From NCBI RefSeq assembly GCF_007018965.1, contig NZ_VJYZ01000007.1, positions 166,012-230,011 on the forward strand: 64,000 bases of DNA. Reading direction: 5' to 3'. The position numbers were made by a program, and so were the translations under genes. The notes under the pieces are model-generated. The model did no database searches and was not told the origin of the DNA. It saw nothing but the letters and a program-made list of their open reading frames with translations. Positions 19,067 through 27,955 of this stretch are shown piece by piece. The DNA comes from Paracoccus marinus (lineage in GTDB: Bacteria; Pseudomonadota; Alphaproteobacteria; Rhodobacterales; Rhodobacteraceae). Numbering within the stretch: position 1 is the first letter of the stretch; each line of letters opens with the position of its first letter.

Positions 19067-20116
19067 ATGAAGCGGTTGATCCTTGCGGCGACGCTGTGGG
19101 CCATGACGGGGGTGTCCGCGAATGCGGGCGCGCAGGCGGCCTGCACGGGGCGCAACCTGTTCGACGACCTGACCCCCGCGATGCGGGCCGAGGTGGCGGC
19201 GGCGGCGTCGCGGGTCCCGCACTCGGAAGGAACGGTGTGGGAGGCGCGCAAGGGCGATGCGCGGATGCTGATTCTTGGCACCTACCACTTCACCGATCCG
19301 CGCCATGCCGACGCGGTCGCGGCCCTGAAGCCTCGGATCGAGAACGCCGCGACGCTGATGGTCGAGGTGTCGCCCGAAGACCAGGAAAAGCTCAAGGCGC
19401 GGCTTCTGTCCGAGCCCGACCTGCTGATGGACCCCGTCGGGCCCAGCCTGCCCGAACGGATGGGCAAGGAACAATGGGCGGCCCTGTCCGAAGCGGCGGC
19501 CGAACGCGGCGTGCCCGCGATCCTCGCCAGCCGGATGCGGCCCTGGTACGCGGCGATGACCCTGTCGATGTCGCCCTGCATGATGGCCGAGATGCGCGCC
19601 CCCGGCGGGGCGCCCGCCGGCATGGACATGATGCTGATGGACACGGCCGAAAAGGCGGGTGTCCCGGTGCGCTCGCTTGAACCCTACGACACCGTGCTGG
19701 GCATGTTCGACGACCTGTCGCCCGAGGACGAGATCGACATGGTCCTGTGGTCGCTGCCCGGCGCCGAACACGCCGACGACTTCACGACCACCACCGCCGC
19801 CGCCTTCTTCGCCGGAAAGGTGTGGGAGCTGTGGGAGTTCTCGCGCCTCGATTCCTACATCAATTCGGGCCTGAGCCGGGCCGAGGTGGACCGGCAGGTG
19901 GCGCTGGCGCAGGAGCGGCTGATGGACCGGCGGAACCGCGCGTGGATCGCGCCGTTGACCGCTGCTGCAGAGGCGGCGGTAAGGCCTGAGGCAGGGGACA
20001 CGCCCGCCGGGCGCGAGGTCGTGGCGGCGGTGGGCGCGCTGCACCTGCCGGGCGAGCAGGGCGTGCTGCGGCTGCTGGAACGGGACGGATGGACGGTGGA
20101 GAGGGTGGCGCGATGA
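19067..20116 (+). CDS. TraB/GumN-family secreted protein
   Basis: 349 residues with an N-terminal signal peptide (MKRLILAATLWAMTGVSANA). The TraB/GumN family is recognised by the N-terminal ILGTYHF segment and the C-terminal GALHLPGEQGVLRLLERDGW; these conserved His and Glu positions suggest a metal-dependent hydrolase of the Tiki/TraB clan. Members in proteobacteria are periplasmic or envelope proteins of unclear role. A ribosome site AAGGAAA precedes the ATG. The next gene starts inside this stop codon (ATGA), so the two are translationally coupled. Confidence 0.8.
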   Translation: MKRLILAATLWAMTGVSANAGAQAACTGRNLFDDLTPAMRAEVAAAASRVPHSEGTVWEARKGDARMLILGTYHFTDPRHADAVAALKPRIENAATLMVEVSPEDQEKLKARLLSEPDLLMDPVGPSLPERMGKEQWAALSEAAAERGVPAILASRMRPWYAAMTLSMSPCMMAEMRAPGGAPAGMDMMLMDTAEKAGVPVRSLEPYDTVLGMFDDLSPEDEIDMVLWSLPGAEHADDFTTTTAAAFFAGKVWELWEFSRLDSYINSGLSRAEVDRQVALAQERLMDRRNRAWIAPLTAAAEAAVRPEAGDTPAGREVVAAVGALHLPGEQGVLRLLERDGWTVERVAR

Positions 20117-20460
20117 GCATGACCGAGGAACGCTGGGCGGACGAAGAGGCGTGGTGGACCATGGGCGCGGCCGAGGCGCGGCGGCGCACCCACCCCGCCG
20201 CAGTGATGGCGTTCGGTTTCGGACTCCTGCAGGGCGAGGAGATCTTCGCGGCGCTCGACAACGGCCCCGGCTGGGACAGCGTCGGCATGAGCGACCGCCG
20301 CATGGTGGAAAACGAAGATTGCGTGGTGCTGGGCTATGCCGCCACGGCCCGGCGGCCCGACGGGTCGGACTACGCCGCGTTCTGCACCTCGACCTGGGTC
20401 CGGCAGGGCGACGACTGGCAGATCGTGCAGCACCAGCAGACGGTGCGCGCGCCTTCGTGA
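20113..20460 (+). CDS. SnoaL-like / DUF4440-type small protein
   Basis: 115 residues, starting at the ATG that overlaps the preceding stop. The pattern of an N-terminal helical stretch followed by RMVENEDCVVLGYAATARRPDGSDYAAFCTSTWVRQGDDWQIVQHQQT resembles the cone-shaped NTF2/SnoaL fold, whose members are small ligand-binding proteins or isomerases. There is no signal peptide, so it is cytoplasmic, although its coupled neighbour is secreted. Specific function unknown. Confidence 0.65.
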   Translation: MSMTEERWADEEAWWTMGAAEARRRTHPAAVMAFGFGLLQGEEIFAALDNGPGWDSVGMSDRRMVENEDCVVLGYAATARRPDGSDYAAFCTSTWVRQGDDWQIVQHQQTVRAPS

Positions 20461-20562
20461 CATGCGGCGGGCAGCGCGCGGCGCGAGGCTGGCGGGGTCG
20501 ATAGACAAGCGCTGGGGCCGATCCTATAAGCCGCGCGAAACCGCTTTCCCGAAAGGTCCCCC

Positions 20563-21483
20563 ATGATCCAGGTGTTCGGCCACAAGGCCCCCGATACCGA
20601 TTCCACCGGCTCGCCGCTCATCTGGGCGTGGTACCTGACCGAGGTCCGCAAGACCCCGGCCAAGGCCGTGCTGCAGGGGTCGCCCAACACCGAGGCCGTG
20701 TGGATGCTGGGCCGCTGGGGCGTGGACATGCCCGAGTTCATCACCGACGTGGCGCCGGGCGATCAGTGCGTGATCGTGGACACCAACAACCTGGCCGAGC
20801 TGCCCGCCTCGATCAACGAGGCCGAGGTGATGGAGGTGATCGACCATCACCTGCTGGCCGGCGGGCTGAAGACCCGGCTGCCGATCAACATCACGATCCG
20901 CCCGCTCGCCTGCACCGCGACGATCATGCACGACCTGATCGGCGCAGACGACATGGCCCGCGCGCCCGAATGGGTGAAGGGCATGATGCTGACCTGCATC
21001 CTGTCGGACACCCTGCAGTTCCGCAGCCCCACCACGACCCCGCACGACCGCTTCGTGGCCGAGAACCTGGCCCGCGACCTGGGCATCGACATCCCGGATT
21101 ACGCGACCGAGATGTTCACCGCCAAATCCGACGTCTCGGCCTTTGATGACGCCTCGCTGCTGCGGATGGACAGCAAGGAATACGAACTCGACGGGCGGCT
21201 GCTGCGCGTGTCGGTGCTGGAAACCACCGCGCCGCAGGTCCTTCTGGACCGCAAGGCCGCGCTGATGGCCGCGATCCCGGCCGTCGCCGCCGAGGACGGC
21301 GCGCACGAGGTCCTGATGTTCATCGTGGACATCCTGAACGAGCAGGCGACGCTGCTGATCCCCAACGACTACGTCCGCCGGGTGGCCGAGCGGTCGTTCG
21401 GCGTGACGGTCACGGGCGACAGCGTGGTCCTGCCGGGCGTCGTCAGCCGCAAGAAGCAGATCATCCCCGTCCTGCAGGCCTGA
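20563..21483 (+). CDS. ppaC: Manganese-dependent inorganic pyrophosphatase (DHH family)
   Basis: Hydrolyses pyrophosphate to drive biosynthesis. It is 306 residues long, the family's usual length. Metal ligands are visible as GHKAPDTDS (His7, Asp11, Asp13), the DTNN segment and the DHH motif VIDHHLLAGG; the C-terminal substrate-binding RKKQIIP is intact. This is the family II (Mn/Co) enzyme rather than the common family I Ppa. GAAAGGT lies just before the ATG, and a TATAAG sequence about 35 bases upstream could be the -10 box. A terminator-like hairpin cluster follows. Confidence 0.94.
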   Translation: MIQVFGHKAPDTDSTGSPLIWAWYLTEVRKTPAKAVLQGSPNTEAVWMLGRWGVDMPEFITDVAPGDQCVIVDTNNLAELPASINEAEVMEVIDHHLLAGGLKTRLPINITIRPLACTATIMHDLIGADDMARAPEWVKGMMLTCILSDTLQFRSPTTTPHDRFVAENLARDLGIDIPDYATEMFTAKSDVSAFDDASLLRMDSKEYELDGRLLRVSVLETTAPQVLLDRKAALMAAIPAVAAEDGAHEVLMFIVDILNEQATLLIPNDYVRRVAERSFGVTVTGDSVVLPGVVSRKKQIIPVLQA

Positions 21484-21502
21484 TCCGCCGCGCCGAAAGC
21501 CT

Positions 21503-21570
21503 GGGGGCGTTCCGCCCCCTTGGGCCTTCCGGCCCCTGCCTCGCTGAGAACGGTCCACCGGACCGTTTTC
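21503..21570 (+). repeat. Cluster of three extragenic hairpins; the last may be the ppaC terminator
   Basis: Three perfect inverted repeats stand in line: GGGGGCG/CGCCCCC (21503-21519), GGGCC/GGCCC (21522-21535) and AACGGTCC/GGACCGTT (21549-21567). The third is followed by TTTTC and so could terminate ppaC transcription. The block and the CCCCGAGGATATTTCT that follows resemble an extragenic palindromic element I associate with Rhodobacteraceae intergenic regions; that link is from memory. Confidence 0.6.
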
Positions 21571-21627
21571 CGGGCGCTCGCCAGCCCCGAGGATATTTCT
21601 TCCCGCCCGAACGACGAAGGTTCTCCC

Positions 21628-22491
21628 GTGACGCACATCATCAACGCGCTGACCGAAGTCTCGGGCGACTACGACGTCCTGTTCTGCGACCTGTGGGGCT
21701 GCGTCCACAACGGGCGCGTGGCTTACCCGGCGGCGATCGCGGCCTTGCAGGACTTCCGTCGTCAGGGCGGGCGCGTGGCGCTGATGACCAACGCGCCGCG
21801 ACCGCGGCGTTTCGTGGCCGAGCAGATCGCACGGCTCAACGTCCCGCGTGACGCTTGGGACGACATCGTGACCTCGGGCGACGCGGCGCAGGACGCGATG
21901 TGGGCGGGCGAGGTGGGGCGCCGCGTCTGGCATATCGGGACCGAGAAGGACCTTGGCTTCTTCGCCGGGCCCGACGATCCCCGCGCGAGCGGCATCGAGC
22001 GCGTCGCCTTCGAGGATGCCGAGGGGATCGTGGCGACTGGCCCCTTCGACGAGACAAACGAGACGCCCGAGGATTACCGCGAGGTGCTGGAACAGGCGGC
22101 CGCGCGCGGGCTGAAGATGCTGTGCGCCAATCCCGACATCGTGGTGGACGTGGGCGAGACGCGGATCTATTGCGCGGGCGCGCTGGCAGAGCTTTACGAG
22201 CAGATCGGCGGCACGGCGCTGTACTTCGGCAAGCCCCATGCGCCGATCTACGACCTTGCGCGGCGGCATCTGGGCATCGATGCCGGGGTCCGCATCCTGT
22301 GCATCGGCGACGGGATCTCGACCGACGTCGACGGCGGGCGGCGGCAGGGGCTGGATACGCTGTTCATCACCGGCGGGCTTGCCGCCGAGCATCTTGGACC
22401 CGATGTCGAAAACCCCGAAGACGCGCTGCTGACCGCGTGGCTGGCGGGGCAGGGGCAGGCACCGGCCTATGCAATGGGGCGGCTGCGCTGA
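21628..22491 (+). CDS. HAD-superfamily hydrolase (TIGR01459-type, class IIA)
   Basis: 287 residues from a GTG start preceded by GAAGG; the frame stays open upstream but covers the hairpin repeat cluster. HAD motifs: DVLFCDLWGCVHNG (motif I, with the nucleophile Asp followed by an unusual Trp-Gly), LMTNAPRP (motif II, Thr) and GDGISTDVDGG (motif IV). The class IIA cap resembles NagD-like phosphatases. Alphaproteobacterial members of this set (TIGR01459, from memory) have no assigned substrate. It is followed by a MaoC-family gene. Confidence 0.85.
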   Translation: MTHIINALTEVSGDYDVLFCDLWGCVHNGRVAYPAAIAALQDFRRQGGRVALMTNAPRPRRFVAEQIARLNVPRDAWDDIVTSGDAAQDAMWAGEVGRRVWHIGTEKDLGFFAGPDDPRASGIERVAFEDAEGIVATGPFDETNETPEDYREVLEQAAARGLKMLCANPDIVVDVGETRIYCAGALAELYEQIGGTALYFGKPHAPIYDLARRHLGIDAGVRILCIGDGISTDVDGGRRQGLDTLFITGGLAAEHLGPDVENPEDALLTAWLAGQGQAPAYAMGRLR

Positions 22492-22561
22492 TCTCTGCGC
22501 GGCTGGCGCGGGGTTGCGGCGCGGTTTATGCTGCGCTGCGGCGACAACTGGCGGTGCATTG

Positions 22562-23077
22562 ATGAGTCTTGCGATGACGACTGCTGAGGCTGTTTTGCCG
22601 GGCGTTGACGACCTTCAGGATGTGTCCGGTGCGTCTGGCGACGGCGCGCTGCGCGGCACGATCTTCGTCGAGGATCTGGCGGTCGGCATGACGCGGCACC
22701 TGCTCAAGCAGATCACCGACGACGACATCGCGCTGTTCGCCCGCGCTTCGTCCGACCGCAATCCGGTCCACCTGGACGACGAATATGCGCAGGGGACGAT
22801 GTTCAAGGGCCGGATCGCGCACGGGATGCTGACCGCGGGCCTCGTGTCCGCCGTCATTGGCGAGCAGCTGCCCGGGCACGGGACCGTCTATCTCAGCCAG
22901 ACGCTGCGGTTCCTGGGTCCGGTGCGGCCCGGCGACAGCGTCCGGGCCGAGGTCCGGGTCGAGGCGATCGACCTTGCGCGCCGCCGCGTGACACTTGCCA
23001 CCAGCGCATCGGTCGGCAATACGGTCGTGCTGAAAGGCGAGGCGCTGGTGCTGGCGCCAAGCCGCGTGCCCGCCTGA
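22562..23077 (+). CDS. MaoC-family (R)-specific enoyl-CoA hydratase-like protein
   Basis: 171 residues with a hot-dog fold. The hydratase-2 motif is present: a catalytic Asp and His in FARASSDRNPVHLDDEYAQ, followed by GRIAHGMLTAGLVSAVIG. Such enzymes hydrate trans-2-enoyl-CoA to (R)-3-hydroxyacyl-CoA and can feed polyhydroxyalkanoate synthesis. About 35 residues precede the fold. The start is the ATG after the HAD gene; an upstream start at 22469 would overlap that gene. ribF follows directly. Confidence 0.85.
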   Translation: MSLAMTTAEAVLPGVDDLQDVSGASGDGALRGTIFVEDLAVGMTRHLLKQITDDDIALFARASSDRNPVHLDDEYAQGTMFKGRIAHGMLTAGLVSAVIGEQLPGHGTVYLSQTLRFLGPVRPGDSVRAEVRVEAIDLARRRVTLATSASVGNTVVLKGEALVLAPSRVPA

Positions 23078-23150
23078 TTGCTTGGCTGACCGCCCGCCCG
23101 AACCGGCTGGCCGCGACTTCGACGAACCAACACGACCGGACCGACCGCCG

Positions 23151-24095
23151 ATGCAGAACCCGCCGATGCACATCCACCGCGCCTGGACCGGCCTGCCCGC
23201 GTCGGCGCGGGGGGCGACGGTCGCGATGGGCAACTTCGACGGCATCCACCGCGGCCACCGGGCGGTCCTTGACGCGGCCCGCGCCGCCCGCCCCGACGCG
23301 CCCCTGGGCGTCGTCACGTTCGAGCCGCATCCGCGCCAGGTCTTTGCCCCCGACAGCCCGCCCTTCCGCCTGATGGACGCGACCGCGCGCGCCAACCGCC
23401 TTTCGCGGCTGGGCGTGTCGCAGCTGTTCGAACTGCCCTTCGGGCCCGTGCTGGCCGGGCTCACGCCCGAGGCGTTCGCGCGCGACGTGCTGGCCCACGG
23501 CCTGGGCGTCGTTCACGTCTCGATCGGGGCCGACTTCCGCTTCGGCCACAAGCGCGCGGGCGACGCGGCCGTGCTGGCCGACCTTGGCCGCCAACTCGGC
23601 TTCGGCGTCACCGCCGTGCCGCTGAGCGGCCTTGCCGGGGACGAGCCCGCCAGCTCGACCGCGATCCGCGAGGCGCTGGCCGAGGGTCGGCCCCGCGACG
23701 CCGAGCGGATGCTGGGCCACTGGCACCGGATCGAGGGGCCGGTCCTGCACGGCGAAAAGCGCGGCCGTGAACTCGGCTATCCGACCGCCAACATGTCGGT
23801 GGCGGACCGGCTGCTGCCGAAACTCGGCGTCTATGCGGTGCTGGTCGAGGTGCTGGGCGGCCCCCATCGGGGCAGCTATCGCGGTGTCGCGAGCCTGGGG
23901 GTGCGGCCGATGTTCGGGGACAACGCGCCCAACCTGGAAACCTATATCTTCGACTTCTCGGGCGATCTTTACGGGGCCGAGCTTTCAGTCGCGCTGGTCG
24001 AATACCTGCGCCCCGAACAGAAGTTCGACAGCCTCGATGCGCTGATCGCGCAGATGCGCGAGGACGAGGCGCGGGCGCGCAAGGTTCTTGGCTGA
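23151..24095 (+). CDS. ribF: Bifunctional riboflavin kinase / FAD synthetase
   Basis: Makes FMN from riboflavin and FAD from FMN. It has 314 residues, with the N-terminal nucleotidyltransferase motif GNFDGIHRGH and ISS-like SSTAIREAL, and the C-terminal kinase motif GYPTANM followed by GVYAV. The start is uncertain: ATG at 23151 and ATG at 23166 are both plausible, and family members usually open with a His-Arg-Trp segment like the one just after 23166; a TTG at 23082 would add an implausible Pro-rich leader. The stop overlaps the next start (TGATG). Confidence 0.94.
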   Translation: MQNPPMHIHRAWTGLPASARGATVAMGNFDGIHRGHRAVLDAARAARPDAPLGVVTFEPHPRQVFAPDSPPFRLMDATARANRLSRLGVSQLFELPFGPVLAGLTPEAFARDVLAHGLGVVHVSIGADFRFGHKRAGDAAVLADLGRQLGFGVTAVPLSGLAGDEPASSTAIREALAEGRPRDAERMLGHWHRIEGPVLHGEKRGRELGYPTANMSVADRLLPKLGVYAVLVEVLGGPHRGSYRGVASLGVRPMFGDNAPNLETYIFDFSGDLYGAELSVALVEYLRPEQKFDSLDALIAQMREDEARARKVLG

Positions 24096-24535
24096 TGCGG
24101 CCTCAGTTCTGGGACCTGCCGCTGGCCGAGCTGTCGGCGGCCGAGTGGGAGGCGCTGTGCGACGGCTGCGGCAAGTGCTGCCTGAACAAGATCGAGTACG
24201 AGGATGACGGCAGCGTCGATTTCACCTGCGTCGCCTGCCGCCTGCTCGACGGACAGAGCTGCCAGTGTTCCAGCTATCCCAACCGCCACGACTTCGTGCC
24301 CGACTGCATCGTGCTGACGCCCGGCAAGCTGGACGAGATTTCCTGGTGGCTGCCCGCGACCTGCGCCTATCGCCTGCGGGCCGAGGGGAAGCCGCTTTAT
24401 CCCTGGCACCACCTGATCTCGGGCGATCGCGATGCGATCCACCGGGCGGGCATGTCGGTGCAGGGCCGCACGGTCAGCGAGCTGGACGTGGACGAGGACG
24501 ACTGGGACCGCTACGCGATCGAGGATCTGTCGTGA
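24095..24535 (+). CDS. YcgN/UPF0260 cysteine-cluster protein
   Basis: 146 residues with the full set of conserved cysteines of the UPF0260 (YcgN) family: CDGCGKCCLNK, CVACRLLDGQSCQCSSY and PDCIVLTP, a CxxxCxxCC-like zinc or iron-sulfur binding pattern. Cytoplasmic; molecular role not established. It overlaps the ribF stop by one base, and its own stop overlaps the GTG of the next gene, so ribF, ycgN and the aldolase form one coupled unit. Confidence 0.9.
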   Translation: MRPQFWDLPLAELSAAEWEALCDGCGKCCLNKIEYEDDGSVDFTCVACRLLDGQSCQCSSYPNRHDFVPDCIVLTPGKLDEISWWLPATCAYRLRAEGKPLYPWHHLISGDRDAIHRAGMSVQGRTVSELDVDEDDWDRYAIEDLS

Positions 24536-25590
24536 ACTTCGGATCGGATAACGCCTCGGGCGTCCACCCCCGGATCATGGCCGCGATGGCCGACGCGAAC
24601 GTCGGACATGCGGCGTCGTATGGCCGCGACGACCTGACCGCCCGGGCGCAAGACCGGGTGCGCGAGGTGTTCGACGCGCCCGACGCGCAGGTGTTCCTGC
24701 TGGGCACCGGCACCGGGGCCAATGCGCTGGCGCTGGCGCAGCTGTGCCCGCCCTGGGGCCGCATCTTTTGCCACCGCACCGCCCATATCGAGACAAGCGA
24801 GTCCGGCGCGCCCGCCTTCATGGCGGGCGGCGCGCAGATGGCGCTGATCGACGGGGCGGACGGCCGCATCGCGCCCCATGCGCTGAGCGCGCGGCTGTTC
24901 GACTATCCGCAGGTGGATGAACATGACGGGATGAACGCCGTCCTGTCGGTGACGAACGCGACCGAGTGGGGCACCGTCTATTCCGCCGCGCAGGTCGCGG
25001 ATCTGGCGCGGATCGTGCGCGGCGCGGGCATGGCGCTGCACGTGGACGGGGCGCGGTTCGCGAACGCGGTCGCGGCCACCGGATCGGCCCCAGCCGCCCT
25101 GACCCACCGCGCGGGCGCGGACGCCATGTCGCTGGGCGGGACCAAGAACGGCTGCATGGCGCTTGAGGCGGTGGTGTTCTTCGACCCAGGCCGCACGGGC
25201 GTGCGCGCCGCCGACTTCGCGTTCCGGCGGATGCGGGCAGGGCATCTGTGGTCCAAGCACCGCTTCCTCGCCGCGCAGATGATCGCGTGGCTCGACGGCG
25301 GGCTGTGGCTGGATCTCGCGGCCCGCGCGAACGCCGCCGCCGCCGACCTCGGCCGGATCGCGGACGCGGCGGGGCTGGAGCGATTGCAGCCGGTCGAAGT
25401 GAACGAGCTGTTCGTGCGCGCGCCGCGCGGGCTGATCGCGCATCTGCGCGCGCGGGGCCTGCGCGCCGCCGACTGGCCCGATGCGGGCGACGATGCCGAT
25501 CGCGGCACGATCCGACTGGTCACCAGCTGGGCCACCACCGACGACGAGCTGCGCGGGTTCGAGGACGCGGTTCAGTCCTTCGCGGGCTGA
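24532..25590 (+). CDS. ltaE: Low-specificity L-threonine aldolase family PLP enzyme
   Basis: Cleaves L-threonine or allo-threonine to glycine and acetaldehyde. It has 352 residues from a GTG that overlaps the preceding stop (GTGA). Fold-type I features: NFGSDNASGVHP at the start, LGTGTGANALAL, HVDGARFANA (Asp contacting the PLP ring) and the PLP lysine Lys205 in SLGGTKNG. The frame also runs upstream through the ycgN gene but without family sequence. Its 3' end overlaps the end of the converging cinA-like gene by 19 bases. Confidence 0.9.
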   Translation: MNFGSDNASGVHPRIMAAMADANVGHAASYGRDDLTARAQDRVREVFDAPDAQVFLLGTGTGANALALAQLCPPWGRIFCHRTAHIETSESGAPAFMAGGAQMALIDGADGRIAPHALSARLFDYPQVDEHDGMNAVLSVTNATEWGTVYSAAQVADLARIVRGAGMALHVDGARFANAVAATGSAPAALTHRAGADAMSLGGTKNGCMALEAVVFFDPGRTGVRAADFAFRRMRAGHLWSKHRFLAAQMIAWLDGGLWLDLAARANAAAADLGRIADAAGLERLQPVEVNELFVRAPRGLIAHLRARGLRAADWPDAGDDADRGTIRLVTSWATTDDELRGFEDAVQSFAG

Positions 25591-26066
25591 AGCGCCGCCA
25601 GCAGCAGCGCCAGCGCGTGCGCGGTCGCGGCGGCGCGGACCTGCGCGCGGCCGATGGCGCCGAACTCGACCGTTTCAGTGCGGACCCCGCCCGCATCGGC
25701 GATGCCGAAGCAGACCCGCCCCTCGGGCTTGGTCGCGGACCCGCCCGGCCCGGCGATGCCGGTGACCGATACCGCCACCCCCGCGCGCGACCGGACCAGC
25801 GCGCCCGCCGCCATCTCGGCCGCCGTGTCCTCGCTGACCGCGCCGTGGGTAGCAAGCGTGTCCGGGCGCACGCCCAGCATCTCGACCTTGGCGGCGTTCG
25901 AGTAGGTGACGAAGCCGCGGTCCACCACGTCCGACGATCCCGCGATTTCGGTCAGCGCGGCGGCGATCATACCGCCGGTGCAGCTTTCGGCGGTGGCGAT
26001 CATGACACCCGCCTTCCGCGCGGCGGCCAGCACCGCCGCTGCGCCAGTCATATCAACACCGCTCAC
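25572..26066 (-). CDS. CinA C-terminal-domain protein (nicotinamide-nucleotide amidohydrolase-like)
   Basis: 164 residues from a GTG that overlaps the pgpA stop as GTGA; an ATG at 26051 is the alternative. It is the stand-alone CinA C-terminal domain (PncC type), with the conserved TAESCTGG nucleophile region, VTYSNAAK, GAVSEDTA and SVTGIAGPGG. PncC-type enzymes deamidate NMN in NAD recycling. Third gene of a leftward unit with ispDF and pgpA. It converges on, and overlaps, the threonine aldolase gene. Confidence 0.9.
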   Translation of the reverse strand: MSGVDMTGAAAVLAAARKAGVMIATAESCTGGMIAAALTEIAGSSDVVDRGFVTYSNAAKVEMLGVRPDTLATHGAVSEDTAAEMAAGALVRSRAGVAVSVTGIAGPGGSATKPEGRVCFGIADAGGVRTETVEFGAIGRAQVRAAATAHALALLLAALQPAKD

Positions 26067-26554
26067 ATCAGCACCGCGTGGTAGAACCCGGCCGCCGCGA
26101 TCGAGGCCACGGCCGCGAACACCCCCGCCCACACATCGTCCAGCATGACGCCCGCCGCGTCGGTGCGGCGGTCGGCGCGGCCCACCAGCCACGGCTTCCA
26201 GATGTCGAACAGGCGGAAGAACAGGAATGGCGCGACGAGGCCCGGCCACGGAAACGCCTCGCGCGGCAAGCCGGCCGACCAGAACCCGGCCGAGGTCGCG
26301 CACAGCGCGATCAGCTGCCCGGCCATCTCGTCCACGACGATCTCGGGCCGGTCGCGGTCGGTCATGGCGGCGGTGTAGCGGACGACGGCCCGCCAGCCGA
26401 CCGCCAGCACCAGCAGCGTGCCGGCGGCCACCAGCGGGAAATGCCCGATCCGGTGCAGGCCCCAGCCGACCGCCAGCGTCACGAGCGAGGCCCAGGTGCC
26501 GGGGCCCGGACGCAGGTGGCCGATCCCGAACAGCGTGGCGATCTGCCTGTCCAT
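26063..26554 (-). CDS. pgpA: Phosphatidylglycerophosphatase A
   Basis: Removes phosphate from phosphatidylglycerol phosphate to give phosphatidylglycerol. It has 163 residues in the membrane, with the family opening GIGHLRPGPGTWASL, the acidic VVDEMAGQ motif and the FLFFRLFDIWKPW helix. It sits four bases after ispDF and overlaps the cinA-like start, forming a tight leftward operon. Confidence 0.93.
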   Translation of the reverse strand: MDRQIATLFGIGHLRPGPGTWASLVTLAVGWGLHRIGHFPLVAAGTLLVLAVGWRAVVRYTAAMTDRDRPEIVVDEMAGQLIALCATSAGFWSAGLPREAFPWPGLVAPFLFFRLFDIWKPWLVGRADRRTDAAGVMLDDVWAGVFAAVASIAAAGFYHAVLM

Positions 26555-26558
26555 GCCG

Positions 26559-27731
26559 TCAGCCCCCGATCAGCGTCGCGGTGGCAAGCGCGGCGATGCC
26601 TTCGCGGCGCCCGGTGAAGCCCAGCCGTTCCGAGGTGGTGGCCTTGACGCTCACCCGGTCCGCATCGACGCCCATGATCGCGGCCAGGCGGTCCTGCATG
26701 GCGGCCGCGTGCGGGCCGACCTTGGGCATCTCGCAGACCAGCGTCACGTCGGCGTTGCCGATGCGAAAGCCCTTTTCGCGGGCAAGATCGGCCGCGTGGC
26801 GCAGGAAGATCTCGCTCGCCGCGCCCTTCCACTGCGGGTCGCTGGGCGGAAAGTGGCGGCCGATGTCGCCCTGCGCCAGCGCGCCGTAGATCGCGTCGGT
26901 CAGCGCGTGCATGCCCACGTCGGCGTCGGAATGGCCGACCAGCCCCGCGTCGTGCGCGACCTTGATCCCGCACAGCCAGACATGATCGCCCGGCCCGAAG
27001 GCGTGGACGTCGTAGCCGTTCCCCAGCCGCACATCCGTCATCGTCCCCTCCGTTCCGCCCCGCGCGCGCAGGATCGCGTCGGCCCGCGCGAAGTCGCCGG
27101 GCCATGTCAGCTTGATGTTGTCGTCCGCGCCCGCGGTGATGGCGACGGGGATGCCGGCGCGGTGGGCAATCTCCACGTCGTCGGCGGCGCTTTCGGGTGC
27201 TGCGCGATGCGCGGCAAGGATCGGGGCCAGCCGGAATCCCTGCGGCGTCTGGGCGCGGAACAGCCCGTCACGCGGGCGCATTCCGGTCACGCGGCCGTCG
27301 GCCCCGGTCCACAGCGCGTCGGTGACGGGCAGGGCAGGGGCAGCGGCATCCGCGCCCGCCCGCAGCGCGTCAAGGACGCCCGCGATCACGGCGGGCGACA
27401 CCAGCGGCCGCGCGCCGTCATGGATCAGGACGTGGGTCACGCCCGATCCTTCCAGCAGGTCGAGCCCAGCGCGGACGCTTTCCGACCGCGTCTCGCCGCC
27501 CTCGACAAGCGTCACCCGGCCGCCGAGTGCGGCGATCGCGCGGGTCATGTCGTCGGGGTGGACCACCACGACCACGCGGCCCACGGGCGCCAGCGCATCG
27601 ACGGCGCGGGCCAGCACCGACCGTCCGCCGACGAGGCGCCACTGCTTGGGCTCGCCCCCGCCCGCGCGGGTGCCGCGCCCGGCGGCGGTGACGAGGGCGA
27701 CGGGCACGAAAGGGGACGGTGCTTCGGTCAT
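26559..27731 (-). CDS. ispDF: Bifunctional IspD/IspF enzyme of the MEP isoprenoid pathway
   Basis: 390 residues. The N-terminal half (to about 225) is the MEP cytidylyltransferase, with the CTP-binding [17 protein letters not shown]. The C-terminal half (about 230-390) is the MEcPP synthase, with [26 protein letters not shown] and the Zn and nucleotide contacts. Fusion of these two non-consecutive pathway steps is typical of alphaproteobacteria. The start is the ATG at the beginning of the IspD fold; the frame stays open upstream through the divergent intergenic region. First gene of the unit with pgpA and the cinA-like gene. Confidence 0.95.
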   Translation of the reverse strand: MTEAPSPFVPVALVTAAGRGTRAGGGEPKQWRLVGGRSVLARAVDALAPVGRVVVVVHPDDMTRAIAALGGRVTLVEGGETRSESVRAGLDLLEGSGVTHVLIHDGARPLVSPAVIAGVLDALRAGADAAAPALPVTDALWTGADGRVTGMRPRDGLFRAQTPQGFRLAPILAAHRAAPESAADDVEIAHRAGIPVAITAGADDNIKLTWPGDFARADAILRARGGTEGTMTDVRLGNGYDVHAFGPGDHVWLCGIKVAHDAGLVGHSDADVGMHALTDAIYGALAQGDIGRHFPPSDPQWKGAASEIFLRHAADLAREKGFRIGNADVTLVCEMPKVGPHAAAMQDRLAAIMGVDADRVSVKATTSERLGFTGRREGIAALATATLIGG

Positions 27732-27955
27732 CGGGCGATGGTTATGCCATGGGAACCTGCTCCGCAATCGGGGCGCTTGCCGGGGAGCTGCCGGGGCGCA
27801 CGGCGCGAAGAGCGGGAGCTGACCACAGGCCCTGCGGCCCGGCGGCCCGTCCCCCACCACCCGGCGACGGGGCGGCAAAGCGGGCGCTTCCTCTCGAACC
27901 CGGCGGCAACTTAGCCTATATGTCGCGCGAACGATCCCGCAGCCGGAGCCGCGCC

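Noticed and set aside
27719..27955. N-terminal extension of RpiA from an upstream start
   Set aside because: The extension is Pro/Arg/Gly-rich, covers the divergent promoter region with ispDF, and the family begins at about residue 10 of the shorter form.
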